A stretch of 64,000 nt of DNA from Zoroaster sp. YZ-2022 (Eukaryota > Echinodermata > Asteroidea > Forcipulatida > Zoroasteridae). Location: the NCBI GenBank assembly GCA_029582265.1, contig CM055820.1, forward strand, positions 15,392,622 through 15,456,621, in the 5' to 3' direction. The stretch's first letter is position 1. Every line of letters starts with the position of its first letter. Shown here piece after piece: positions 10,833 to 21,563 of this stretch. The notes beneath the pieces are model-generated. The model was not told the origin of the DNA, made no database searches, and saw nothing but the letters and a program-made list of their open reading frames with translations. A program made the position numbers and the translations under genes.

Positions 10833-11941
10833 AGGCACCTGGCACTGGTATTTTGTCCAAATGTAGCTTTTGTCATAAATATATACATTTTTATGAGTGG
10901 AATGTGAATAAACAAGTAACTAAGGTTACAGAAATAGTGGTTTTATTGTATTTACGACTTTATAATAGGCCACCCCTTTACATTGACACATGGTGGCGCT
11001 GTTCGTGACGTCATTCGAGGCGGGGATATTTGAAGAGAAAATGTGTAGTCTGGCCCCATACATTACGTCTGGGTACCTGATCGGTACGATGCGTCACCGA
11101 ATCCGAGTAACCGAATCCGAGAGTACGACAATGAGAAACCTCAATCAAGCCTCAAACCATTTCCATATTTTAAATGAATAAAAAAGCAATATGAAGAATT
11201 ATATATATGACTACTGTACTACTACTAGTCATGCTAGTGCAAAGAAAGCGAATCAATTAATTATGTAATTAATCTCTGACAAACCTGACAGAATGACACA
11301 GTGCACTATAGTCTATACACAACTGTCAAGTCTGTCATGAACTGCCAGCACACATACTTACAAAATGTATGCCTAACCTGTAACCTAGTTTCAGATGAAA
11401 CGACAACGTAAAACAAGGCCCAAGGGGAAGCATGCAAGTTTTCACGATATAGGTGCAGCAATGCCGCTAGTGCTACGAAAACTGCATAGCGTTACTGCAT
11501 AGCGCTGAAAACGACGTCGGACAGGACCACTTTGCCCTCGTTATCCTGACTTTCGCTGCCCATAACCGCCTATATTTGGGATCAGCTGGAAACAGATGCA
11601 GGCTGACCCCATCTTTAGTTGTTTTGTTGCATCCAGCAGCAATACACCTGGTCGGCATTGCTGGGAAAATGCCGGAAAAATGCCTTTTATAACAAACCAA
11701 GCCACACGTGTGTAAACACAGGCAATTCTCGAGGGCGTCGAGGGGGGTCGATGTTCCATCAGCGGCGAATCCTTCCTCGAATGACGTCACAAAAAGGGAT
11801 GGGCGGAGTCACCCTCCAAACAACTTCATATTGTTTTTAAACATATAAATCCTGACAAATAATCACTCAAACAATTTGTTTATTGTTAATACACATATAC
11901 TTTATTGTTTAAATCAATAAAAAACCTATTGCCAGGTGCCT
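10833..11941. mobile_element. Kolobok-like DNA transposon remnant, TTAA target duplication
   Basis: The element starts AGGCACCTGGCA at 10833 and ends with its reverse complement at 11941. Both sides carry TTAA (10829-10832 and 11942-11945). The flanking LINE coding sequence is continuous across the site once the insert and one TTAA are set aside. An inner inverted repeat GTGACGTCATTCGAGG is seen near 11006 and 11776. It encodes a THAP domain fragment, a DNA-binding domain known in P and Kolobok transposases. P elements make 8-bp duplications, so TTAA favours Kolobok. A piggyBac-like MITE with captured THAP sequence is the alternative. Confidence 0.75.
11476..11655 (-). pseudogene. THAP zinc-finger domain fragment
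   Basis: The minus-strand frame from the ATG at 11655 reads RCIAAGCNKT, SLHLFPADPKYRRLWAAKVR, then AKWSCPTSFSALCS. These are the THAP marks: C-X4-C, the LFP/W core, a second Trp-x-x-P and the C of C-X2-H. The final His is replaced and the frame runs out just after, so only the amino-terminal DNA-binding part is left. In transposases this domain binds the element ends. Confidence 0.75.
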
Positions 11942-11945
11942 TTAA

Positions 11946-12650
11946 ACATTTGTTCCCATATGTCCCACGCCTCATCAATATCATCCGTGTCTTGAACATG
12001 TTCCCATGGCATATCAAACAACTCACTCAAAAACAGGTTTTCATCAAAGTTTTTAAAATTCCTTAATTTAGAGACCTTGGGTGGAACTTTAATATGTACA
12101 TTGGTTTTCCTGTTAACTAATACCATTGAATGATCACTTAGTCCAAGAGGAATGACATTAGAGACAGTAATATTGTTTGGGTGTGAGGTTAAAACAAGAT
12201 CAATGCATGTGCTGGATGTTGGTGTGACTCTGGTAGGACTATTAATTAGTTGCTTAATTTGAAATGTTAAGATTAAAGTCACCAACCAGGATCAATTCCT
12301 GGTACCCGAAATTACTTTCATTCATCATTTTTTTAAGATTAAACAAATGTTCACATCGTTTGTTTGGAAGGTAAATAACCCCTAAAACAATCGGGTTGCA
12401 GTTTTTTTGTTTAACTTCTATCCAGCATGACTCGATCTCACTGTGAATTTCTGACATAATGCGATAAGGAATTGAGTTAGATACGTAACATGCTACTCCA
12501 CCATGCTTGTCTGAGCCCTTACGATCGTTGCGGATTAAGGTATAACCTTGGATGTTGATTTCAGCATTATCGATGCCACTATGAAGCCAAGTTTCACTGA
12601 GGGTGAGTAGATGGATAGGGTGCTCTGCCAAAAGTATACTCGATACTGTT
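11946..12650 (-). pseudogene. LINE apurinic-type endonuclease domain
   Basis: Minus-strand frames 12631-12254 and 12285-11926 overlap with a frame change. Motifs of the EEP nuclease fold are ordered: LLTLSETWL, HGGVACYVSN, VILGVIYLPN-like, LVGDFNLNI and SSTCIDLVLTS followed by PLGLSDHSMVLV (catalytic D-H at the end). This nicks target DNA for LINE insertion. The amino-terminal N-containing motif is missing because of truncation at about 12650. Confidence 0.85.
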
Positions 12651-15600
12651 TTTTTACAAATTGTAGAGGCTTTAGAAAAATGGACTCAAAAGGGCAGCGG
12701 ATGGGAAATAGATCGTATCGTAGAAATGAATATCTCAATCGCGAAATATCAACCTTTGAGAGGAGGTTCTTATATCGAGCTATGCGACTACATAAAAAAT
12801 AAAAAGCATGCATCAACGTAAAAAACAAAGACGACGATTGTTTGCGATGGGCGCTTCGCAGCGGTCTTTTTCCCGCAAAAAAGGATGGTGATAGAATGAG
12901 CAAGTACCCGATTGAAGACGGTTTTAATTTTAATAATATCGAGGCTCCTACACCAATCAGCCAAATTAAGCAAGTAGAGAAACAAAACAATATAGCGATA
13001 AACGTTTTTGGTTGTGAATCAAAAACGATACTAGTTTACAAACTCAGCGATCAACCCGCGGAGCTAGATCGCATAAATTTATTATTGATTCATAAAGAAG
13101 CTAGATCTCACTACATTTGGATAAAAGATGTGAATTACTTTATGATCAAACGAGTCACAAAGAACGTAAACATTTTTGTTTGAGATGTTTACAGGGTTTT
13201 TCTACAAAAGCGTATCTCGAAAATCACGAAGAAATGTGTAAGGGAATAAACGACAGACCGACGACGGTCGTGATGCCGGAAAAGGGTAAAAACGATACGG
13301 TTAAATTTATAAATTTTCATAAAACGATGCGAGTTCCTTTCGTAATATACGCCGACTTTGAAAGTATTATTAAAAATGTTGTAGACGTGAATGCAACTAA
13401 TATTACGAGATTACAAGAACACGTCGTTTGCGGTTATTCGTACGTCGTCGTTCGTTGCGACGGTAAAACTAGCGATCCCATCGTTTACAGAGGAGAAGAT
13501 GCGGCTAAACATTTTTTACTTGAATTAGAAAAAGAATCAAAAACCATCAACGAGATATTTAAAAATCCTCAAAAATTAAACATGACTAAAGAAGATGTAG
13601 AAGATTACAACTTTTCTAGCGAGTGTTGGATATGCGAAAAGAAGTTTTTTTAAAACGATAACTCTAACGACAAGTTTACAAAAGTACGTGATCATTGTCA
13701 CATTACCGGAAAATATCGAGGCGCGGCGCATAATTATTGTAATTTAAAACTGAGTTTAAAACCGAGTAAAACTTTTATTCCGGTCGTATTTCATAATTTG
13801 CGAGGCAACGACTCTCATCTCATTATGCAGGCTGCGAGTCAAACGACGGGAAATCTAACGTGCATTCCAAACAATATCGAAAAGTATATTTCTTTTTCAA
13901 TCGGGCAACTACGATTTATAGACAGCGCTCAATTTTTATTGGCGTCGTTGGATAAACTCATTAAATCAAACAATTTTTTTCCAATTACAATAAAACTAGA
14001 ACCCGATTTAGAAAAATTTAATCTGTTAAAAAGCAAGGGTATTTATCCTTACGAGTACATGGATAGTTTTGAAAAATTTAAAGAAAAACAACTTCCTTCG
14101 ATAGAATCTTTTTACAGCAGTTTAAACAACCAACACATTACTAAAGAACAATACGAGCATGCAAAGAATGTATTTCATACATTCGATTGTAAAAATTTAG
14201 GAGATTATCACGATATATACGTGCGTACCGATACTTGTTTATTGGCGGACGTATTTGAAAATTTTCGCGCTACTTGCGTTAAACAATACGGTTTAGATCC
14301 GGCTAATTATTATACTAGTCCGGGTCTGAGTTGGGACGCTATATTGAAGCATTCGAAACAAACTTTAGAATTGCTCACGGACGTTGACATGCATTTATTT
14401 ATTGAGAGTGGTACGCGAGGAGGAACGTGCATGGTGAGTAAACGATACGCTAAAGCAAACAATGTTTACTTACAAGACTACGACGAATCGAAACCATCGA
14501 GTTACATTACGTACTTGGACGCGAATAATTTATACGGATACGCGATGAGTCAACCTTTGCCGACGGGTAATTTTAAATGGATGACTAGTAAACGAATAGA
14601 CAAACTCGAGAGCGAGGGACCTAAAAAAGGATGTATTTTAGAAGTCGATTTAGAATATCCCAAACATTTACACGATTCTCACAACGCGTTTCCACTCGCG
14701 CCAGAGTCGTTGATAGTGCCGAAAGAATGGATGAGCAACTATCAAAAGAATTTACTAAAAGACAAGCTGGCTCCAAACGTCGTGAAATTAGTTCCAAATT
14801 TATACGAAAAAAAAAACTACGTGCTCCATTATCGTAATTTACGATTGTATTTACAACTAGGTCTGAAACTAACTAAAATTCATCGCGTTTTAGAATTTGA
14901 CGAATCGTGTTGGATGAAATCGTTCATCGATAAAAACACTCAACTCAGAAAACTCGCGACGAGCGATTTTGAAAAAGATTTATACAAACTCATGAACAAT
15001 TCAGTTTTTGGAAAAACGATGGAAAATGTACGAAAACGCGTCAACGTAAATTTGAAGCGGTTAAACGACGAAAAAGCGGAAAATCAAATTCGTTCGCTCA
15101 TCTCGAAACCAAATTTTGCAGAGGCAAGGATTTTCGATAACGATCTAGTAGCAATTCACATGCACAAAACAAAACTCGTTCTCAACCGCCCGGTCTACAT
15201 AGGAATGAGCGTACTAGATTTATCTAAACATTTAATGTACGATTTTTATTACAATCGTTTAAAGCTAAAATACAAAGACGAGTGTGAGTTGGTATACACG
15301 GATACAGATAGCTTGTTGTTGGAAATTAAAACTCGTGATGTTTTTAAAGATATTAAAAAAGACAAACATTTATACGATTTTAGTAATTATGAACGAGGTC
15401 ATTTTCTATTTTCTGAAGAAAATAAAAAAGTGATCGGTAAAATGAAAGACGAGACCGCGGGAACTCTAATCTCTGAAATTGTATGTTTAAGACCAAAAAT
15501 GTACTCGTTGCAGCTATCTCAAGGAGAAAATATAAAAAAAGCTAAAGGCGTTAAAAGACAAGTTTTAATACAAGATATTAAACACGAAAACTATAAACAA

Positions 15601-15777
15601 GTTTTATCGTTGAAAAATACTCTACATCACCCTATGAATTTTATTAGGCACGAAAAACATCGATTATATACGACGCGAGTAAATAAAATATCGCTATCAC
15701 CTTTAGACACAAAGAGACACACTTTAGAAGACGGAATAGGCACTCACGCTTACGGTCACTATAGCCTCATCGTTTAA
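12651..15777 (+). pseudogene. Polinton DNA polymerase B, 5'-truncated, two frameshifts and one in-frame stop
   Basis: The coding sequence runs through 12651-12821, 12842-13183 and 13117-15777 in three successive frames. The start resembles the conserved Polinton segment EALEKWTQKGSGWEIDRI. Next come a zinc-finger-like CLRCLQGF...H, the exonuclease motif YADFES, CWICEKKFF, then a TAA at 13651-13653 after which the same frame continues with DHCHITGKYRGAAH. The polymerase motifs are intact: YLDANNLYGYAMSQ (near 14512), DLYKLMNNSVFGKTMEN (near 14980) and the catalytic YTDTDS (near 15295). The amino end is cut by the LINE. Its stop overlaps the end of the convergent integrase gene by about 11 bases. 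Confidence 0.93.
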
Positions 15778-17642
15778 CAATAGGGGGATTTTCTGTATCT
15801 CGAGGAATAATTTGTAATTCCTCTTTTACAAAACTACGAGCAGGACCCGCATCTAAATAATACAAAATGGGTTTATTAGCGGCTTTTATCGTTTTATCTA
15901 TTCTATAAATTTTTATACTCCATATAGGATCGGTCGCGCGGCGTCTCGTGTCTTTTTCAGCTTCACCGGGCGCGTATAAATACCGAACTACGCTGTTGTT
16001 TGGAATTCTTTTTTCGTTCTTTTTACCTGGCGAGGCTGGATTTTGCTCGACACTACGTAATTTAATCGCGTCTTTAGGTTTTAAATTAATGAGTCTCGTC
16101 GTCTCGTTGTTTAACGCTTTTACGACTAGCGGCAATCTTTTAACCCATTCTCTATTTCTCGTATCAGTCGCTAGTTCTTGCGCGTATTGATGCGAAAATA
16201 ATCTTTCTGCTAACGTTCTGTTAAATCGCTCCACTATACCCTGAGCTCTATGATTACCAACCTCACCTCTTTGTATTACAACATGTTGTTTGCTCATTAA
16301 TACGTTTACGCTAGACATAAATTCTTTTCCAGGATCGACTTTTATAATTTTAGGCCAAGTTAACGGCGAACGTTTATAAATTTTTTCAAATGCGTTACCG
16401 ACTTGAACAGCGGTTTTATCTGTTAACGGTTCTGCTTCTTTATATCTACTGGTTTCATCCACGACGGTCAACGCGTACTTGTACGTCTTTTTATTAACTA
16501 CATCGTGCGGAAGAAACAATAAATCTGCTTGATGAACCTCATTTGGTTTTTCAAACGTACACTGTAAAAAAATTCCGTAATTTTACGCCGAAAAGTTTGT
16601 AAATTTTACGGTGAATTACCGTAATCATCCCTTTCTCATTGTTTTACGGCCGAAACCCGTATTATGGCCACTCCCATTGCACTCTGGGATATATCCAATA
16701 TGTAAATGATCTGACCTTACTTTGACATAGCTTTGCGCTCGAATAATTTCCAATGTTTAAATATGTAAAAATGGGTGATTTAAGGCCATTTTCAAAAAAA
16801 TTATTGTTAATTTTATGATTAAAAAGGTAAGATTTTGATGTTCTTTTCTATGTTTATGTAAAAAAGTACATTCAAAATTTAAAATATTGAAATATAGATT
16901 ATAATTGCATGCCACCATGACTAAAAAGAGTTTCGAAAAGACAGTATATATAAAGGATACATGTTCTGTACATTAGTAACTGGAGAGGACCAGGAGTGGT
17001 TGAAAAAATAACCAGACTACGTGTACGTGTATATAGGTAAGTGAAAGACATTGTGTACAATAAACAGTTCCATTGATTAATTCCAATATCTGTAGATCCA
17101 TCCCATAGCAGATGCAGCGTTCCATCCATACAAAAATCCCGTTAAATGTACAGTACAATTTGCAAAACTTCCACCGTAAAATTTACGGTGCTTTACCTGG
17201 CAGCTAGGGTGCCAGGAAATCTTTTACAGTGTAGTAACTGTATAAAAACGGTAAAAAGCATTAAAAATTACGGTTACCAAAATACGTTACCCGTAGTATT
17301 AACAGACTTTTCACCGTAAAAATAATGGTTTAACGTAAAATACAATACGGTCCACACGTAAAAAATACGGTAGAAAGGTGGCAACTCGCTGCACGACTTT
17401 CGACCGTAAATTTTATGGGTAATATTTTACAGTGTACTATTACTACTGGTCGGTCTTGGAATGTATTTAGAATAGGGTAAATACATTTGCCACAGCGCTT
17501 GCTTTTTTATCCATCGTCGAACTAATTTTACATTTACTTGGGTTTCTTTAGCTAATTTATTAATCGCGTCGAGACCTTTGTAGTATCCTTTAGGACTATA
17601 ATAAGCGTTAGATAGTCGTTTATCCATTTTTATATTGTACAA
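15767..17642 (-). pseudogene. Polinton integrase, split by a MITE
   Basis: The amino-terminal helical, zinc-finger-like part (17642-17437; YYSPKGYYKGLDAINKLAKE, KKQALWQMYLP) and the remainder (16557-15767) are separated by an 875-bp MITE. The main part has the RNase H-like core with DETSRY, VDPGKEF and the acidic residue in GIVERFNRTLAE, then a chromodomain-like C-terminal region (IWSIKIYRIDKTI). The enzyme joins element ends to target DNA. No other break is seen: the frame is continuous if the MITE and one TA are discounted. It is tail-to-tail with PolB. Confidence 0.92.
16560..17434. mobile_element. MITE with CACTGTAAAA ends and TA duplication, inside the integrase gene
   Basis: The ends are CACTGTAAAA (16560) and TTTTACAGTG (17434), each next to TA (16558-16559, 17435-17436). 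The inside is built of many 'cgtaaaatttacgg'-type dyads, so the whole can fold into a long hairpin. It has no coding capacity. TA duplications point to a Tc1/mariner-type mobiliser; the family is not certain. Confidence 0.85.
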
Positions 17643-17652
17643 TATAAAAAAT

Positions 17653-17901
17653 TTATTCAGCGGGCATGAGCGAGTTTGGTAAAATTCCTTGTTTAACTAA
17701 CCACATTTGCGTTATACCAGATAATCCAATCGTCGCGGTGAGTTTTAACCCGTCTTTTATATCTAATTTTCCTAAATCGGCCGGTTTCATTTTAAATATT
17801 TTTTCACCGAGCATGCTGTATAAAACGACTAAAAGAGTCATAACGGCGCTGTGATAAGCTGAATCGGCGATTGTTTTCGGATCTATCGGCATTGAAGACA
17901 T
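17653..17901 (-). CDS. Small Polinton membrane protein
   Basis: 82 codons, intact. Residues about 17-33 (AVMTLLVVLYSMLGEKI) form one hydrophobic helix and residues 53-72 (LKLTATIGLSGITQMWLVKQG) a second weaker one. It sits about 10 bases upstream (minus strand) of the integrase start, and such short membrane proteins occupy this place in related elements. Function unknown; a virion membrane or assembly protein is possible. Confidence 0.65.
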   Translation of the reverse strand: MSSMPIDPKTIADSAYHSAVMTLLVVLYSMLGEKIFKMKPADLGKLDIKDGLKLTATIGLSGITQMWLVKQGILPNSLMPAE

Positions 17902-17929
17902 ATTTTATAATCGTTAAATATAATATTTT

Positions 17930-18847
17930 TTTTAAATATTCCATTTCAAAAACTCTCGTTGTCTGCGAGACAAGTGGTTCTCTAGCGAGTTTAACAGGAG
18001 CGGGTTTAAATGTTGGTTCTTCTTCGCTAGGTTTACTAAACAATAAATAAGCGATACCCCAATAGCTAAACCAATAGCTATATAGTAATAGTAGCTCGAT
18101 GAATTATTTTCTTTATAACTCGACGCTACTTCGCTATCGCTAGACGTTTTAACGATTTTTGCGGGTTTAGCGAGTTGCAGTTTTTTCTTTCTATTAATTT
18201 CGGCGAGTCTTTTTCCAGCCGCGACTCTGTTTTTTTTCTTTTTCTTTTTTAGTCGCTGTTTGGTTACGGTCTTTGGTGTTGCAGCTTGCGGTTGCATCGG
18301 TTGAGCATTCTCCGACTCGTTCGTTTCCATCGCTTTCATTATCTACACAAGATTCTTCTTTTCTTTTTAAATGTTTTACTGTAATTAGAGAAGCGCTGAG
18401 AGGCGCGATTAACATGTCGTACTTGTAGTATATTTCACACGCTACGGTACTAAGCATGCTAGAAATGAACGGATCTTTTTCTAAATCCGAAATTAATTGA
18501 CCTTCATCGTCAATTTGAAATCGATGACCGTACAAATCTATACGATTTAAACTAAATCCTAATAGTTTAGCGTATAGCGTTAGAATGGCGCTACCTAAAG
18601 ACTGAGTAATATCACGACCTAATTTAGTTTCGTATTGCGTGTGTAGCGCGTCTCGCTCTTCAGTAGACAAAGCTTCAATATTGCTAACGCTATACTCTTT
18701 ACCAAAAAACTTTTTCGAATCTCCTCCCACTACAACCGATAAAAGACGTAGTTTTAGTTTCAACAACGTATTATCGCTAGTATCGCTAGCGTCGTCCGCG
18801 AGTGACATCTGTGGATGTTCGTTTAATAGTTTATGTACTTCTTCCAT
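17930..18847 (-). pseudogene. Polinton Lys-rich protein with a transmembrane segment, frameshifted
   Basis: The frame from 18847 gives 217 codons: an acidic start, a helical globular part (residues 30-140) and a Lys-rich end. From 18339 an overlapping frame continues with KNRVAAGKRLAEINRKKK, a motif I associate with Polinton proteins, then SSYYYYIAIGLAIGVSLIYC, a transmembrane helix. A third frame from 18043 gives the Pro-rich tail (FSKPSEEEPTFKPAPVKLA). The overlaps lie in A-rich and T-rich runs. One gene with two frameshifts fits better than three genes. Function is not known. Confidence 0.6.
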
Positions 18848-19149
18848 TTATTATACGTACTTATAGAATAATCAGTTAAATTTATAAAAAAATATAGAAA
18901 CCAATAATTAATTTTAGATAACCCATCGGTGTTTAAAAGTTCGTTAAGATTAAACATTAGATCTTTTACTAGTTCATTATCTATACTCGTAAATATACCT
19001 TTTACTTTTTCAGTATTCTCGTTTAAAACTTGTACTAGGTTTTTTCTTTCTTTTTCAGTATTGATAAGTTGGTTAAGATTATATATAAAATCATTTACTC
19101 GTTCAATATCTATATTCATAAATATAACTTTTACTCGTTCAACATTCAT
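18823..19149 (-). CDS. Small protein with an internal duplication
   Basis: 108 codons, not recognised. Residues 4-33 (VERVKVIFMNIDIERVNDFIYNLNQLINTE) and residues 46-75 are copies of each other (EKVKGIFTSIDNELVKDLMFNLNELLNTD). A more hydrophobic C-terminal region follows. It overlaps the start of the next gene (18847) by 25 bases. The two-fold helical repeat suggests protein-protein contact. It may be real or a relic. Confidence 0.45.
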   Translation of the reverse strand: MNVERVKVIFMNIDIERVNDFIYNLNQLINTEKERKNLVQVLNENTEKVKGIFTSIDNELVKDLMFNLNELLNTDGLSKINYWFLYFFINLTDYSISTYNKWKKYINY

Positions 19150-19189
19150 ATTTATAAATAGATTTTATAATATTTATTTAAATACAAAA

Positions 19190-19575
19190 CAACCCTATGG
19201 GTAACCTATGAGTAACCTATGAGTAATTGCTCTTAACCTATGGGTAACCTATGAGTAATTGCTGAGTAACCTATGGGTAACCTATGAGCAATTGCTGAGT
19301 AACCTATGAGTAACCTATGAGTAACCTATGAGTAATTGCTGAGTAACCTATGGGTAACCTATAGGCATTACTAAACGACCTATGGGTAATTACTAACGAC
19401 TTATGAGTCTTATGAGTAATTACTAACGACTTGGAGTAATTGCTCTTAACCTATGGGTAATTGCTTAACGACTTATGAGTAACCTATGGGTAATTACTAA
19501 CGACCTAGGGGTAATTACTAAACGACCTATGGGTAATTGCTCTTAACCTATGATTCCTATGGGTAATTACTAACG
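19190..19575. repeat. Minisatellite of CCTATGGGTAA / AATTGCT units inside the Polinton
   Basis: Irregular tandem mixture of 'aacctatgggt', 'aacctatgagt' and 'aattgctgag' blocks, with a shift toward 'aattactaacgac' blocks on the right. It fills the gap between the duplicated small protein gene and the ATPase gene and ends about five bases beyond the ATPase stop. No gene. It is unlike the terminal repeats. Confidence 0.9.
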
Positions 19576-19579
19576 ACCC

Positions 19580-20200
19580 TTAGTCACGTATTTCATAATC
19601 GGTAGGCTGATCCGTTTTTAAAATCAACTTGCGATGTAAAACTCGTTTTAGTTGCTCACGCGCTCGCTCTCGTAACTCAGCCGTTGGAATAACATCATTT
19701 TCTCTAAGACAATTCTCATACGAGTCTCTATCTTTACAATAAAATAAACACACCCATTTGAGTTGTTCTCTAAAATCTTTCAATACGCTGTTATATTTTT
19801 GCGAAAGAATCCAATAGCTGTGTTTAACGTGTCTACCGCTAAAAGCTAATTGTGTAATCATACATTTATTGTTCTCGTCGTATTTTTTATAATGCAACTG
19901 TTTATTAGCGCTGCAATCATCGATGATAAACAACGTTTCCTCCGTTTTGAAAGCATCGCTATAAATTTGTATAGCTCGGTTTAACGATATGTCGTTTAAA
20001 TCGTTAACGTGTACGTTATCGTCGTTTAGAATCCATTTTCTATTTTTGTACGTATCGTTGTTGAAGATGGTGGGGCATAGTATAACGATATTTTTAAAAT
20101 ATTTAAAATATTCTTTTTCTAATAAATTTAAAACAAATTCAGTTTTTCCGCATCCCGTTTGTCCGCAAATTAACGCGGCGTGTGGATATTTAGGTAACAT
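19580..20200 (-). CDS. Packaging ATPase (FtsK/HerA type)
   Basis: 206 codons, apparently intact. Walker A is GQTGCGKTEF (residues 13-22) and Walker B is ETLFIIDDCSAN (about residues 88-99). A sensor-like SGRHVKHSYWILSQKYNSV follows (about 118-136). Length and motifs match A32-like/HerA genome-packaging ATPases of Polintons, adintoviruses and adenovirus-like relatives, which pump DNA into capsids. It lies just downstream of the major capsid gene on the same strand, so the two were probably co-transcribed. Confidence 0.92.
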   Translation of the reverse strand: MLPKYPHAALICGQTGCGKTEFVLNLLEKEYFKYFKNIVILCPTIFNNDTYKNRKWILNDDNVHVNDLNDISLNRAIQIYSDAFKTEETLFIIDDCSANKQLHYKKYDENNKCMITQLAFSGRHVKHSYWILSQKYNSVLKDFREQLKWVCLFYCKDRDSYENCLRENDVIPTAELRERAREQLKRVLHRKLILKTDQPTDYEIRD

Positions 20201-20224
20201 TTTCTTTTACAATAGTCTCTAATT

Positions 20225-21502
20225 TTAATAATCGACTGATTCAAAACGTGAGTTTCTTATGTTTAGTTGCGCGTCCATGATAATAAAAGTATACATGTTT
20301 AGTTCACCCGCGGCTTCCGCTTCTTTTTCAATTTGAATGGTAATTCATTCGCTCAAGTTTTGTACTCGTCTTCCGCTTCCGTGTAATTTATTGTCGGTGC
20401 TCGTTCTTAAATCTAAAAATAAACCGTATCGATTTAGTAAATAATTTGCTATTTTCATGTGCGATAAATTTAACGCTTGTACGACTTGTATAGCGTGTTG
20501 TTTGTTGGAATCACCGAAATATTTTGAAATCTCTTCCCAATGTTGATACCTTTTCATTCCGTGCGCATAGAGTTGATTGGGAACGCCTTCGATCGTGATT
20601 GAAACTTTATCGATTTTCGGATTATAAAACTTACTGTTTTCTTGTACGTTGGGTTCTCTGAATAAAAACAATATTCCTTTCATACTTTTTGCCGGGGTAT
20701 TTAAATTTATATTCCACATTGTATCGCGTTTGTTTAACGGAGTCACGCTCTGTCTCAGTACGCGATCAAACAATATACTCGTTCTATTGCTGTATTGATT
20801 TCTAATCGTTCGAGCGAGTTCCGGCATATGAACGACCTCAAATTCTAAAGAAATTCCGCTTATGATATATTTTGCGTTATCGTCGGTGGTTTTAATCACG
20901 TTAGAAAATTTATTAAACACGAGTTCGTAAGTCAATCGATCTCCGATCCCAGACTGATAGTAAGGTTGATGATCGGTCAACAATTCAAAATCTAGCGGAA
21001 TGTAATATCTATTTTTATACGTATCCGCGATGGCTTTATCTTTTCCTCCGTTACCACTTTCATCTTTATCGCCGGCGTTCATTCTTAATTTAGTTATGTT
21101 AAAACTTTCGATTCCTTAATACGTTAAATTTTCTCGTTGATCTTTGGTCAACCATTCGTCTTTAAAACAATTGAACACATCCGCGTCGTCCAAACTAAAT
21201 ATTTCATTTCCTTCCATTTTAATAATTATATGTTTTACGATGGCTCTGCCTATATTTTGTACCAACGTTCTATTTACATCGTCTGAGCTAACGAGTTCTA
21301 TATTAAACGCTAATCGCGATGTATTCGGAACGATGACGTCGTTTACTCCTAAATTTGGAAAACGAACCGTCAACAATTGATTTTCGGTAATGGTACTCGG
21401 ATTGTTTGTAATGACGACTTTTTGACGCATACCTTTTACGCCTCTAGGTTCTCGTAATCTTCTGTATGGATCGAGTACATCTCCGTACGTATTATTAGCC
21501 AT
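20225..21502 (-). pseudogene. Major capsid protein (double jelly-roll type), two in-frame stops
   Basis: One frame runs from the ATG at 21502 to a stop at 20225-20227, about 425 codons, broken by TAA at 21116-21118 and TGA at 20345-20347 without any shift. Recognisable parts are MANNTYGDVLDPYRRL, QKVVITNNPSTI, NRYYIPLDFELL and QSGIGDRLTYELVFN, typical of Polinton major capsid proteins, and a Glu-rich strand region after the second stop. It would form hexon-like capsomers. It starts about 60 bases from the divergent gene at 21564, so a shared promoter is likely. Confidence 0.85.
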
Positions 21503-21563
21503 ATTTTATAGTAACAAATATAATAATTTTTATCTTTTTAAAAATAAAATTGTATCTATAGCG
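21503..21563. promoter_or_regulatory. Short divergent intergenic region between capsid and membrane-protein genes
   Basis: Sixty-one bases of nearly pure A/T separate the divergent starts at 21502 (minus) and 21564 (plus). Transcription in both directions has to start here. Similar A/T-only gaps lie between other divergent pairs of the element (24707-24742). No further motif can be assigned. Confidence 0.45.

Larger units (their letters stand above)
8107..12650 (-). mobile_element. CR1/L2/Jockey-group LINE, 5'-truncated, carrying a nested TTAA element
   Basis: On the minus strand the order is apurinic endonuclease (12650-11946), reverse transcriptase (10832-8833) and a 3' UTR whose end resembles the short structured tail of CR1-like elements (plus strand 8125-8165, 'ggtagcctcatcag' and 'ctgctatccctgaagg'). 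ORF1 is absent; the copy starts just at the beginning of the endonuclease, as expected for truncated reverse transcription. It sits between the left-terminal gene and the broken amino end of Polinton PolB. Excluding the nested element it is about 3.4 kb. Confidence 0.85.

Noticed and set aside
12842..13183. Separate gene ahead of PolB
   Set aside because: Its sequence is the N-terminal region of Polinton PolB in a shifted frame, continuous in order with the neighbouring frames.
19190..19575. Telomere-like repeat or origin within the Polinton
   Set aside because: Units such as CCTATGGGTAA resemble telomere repeats only loosely and are mixed with AATTGCT blocks; nothing ties them to replication.
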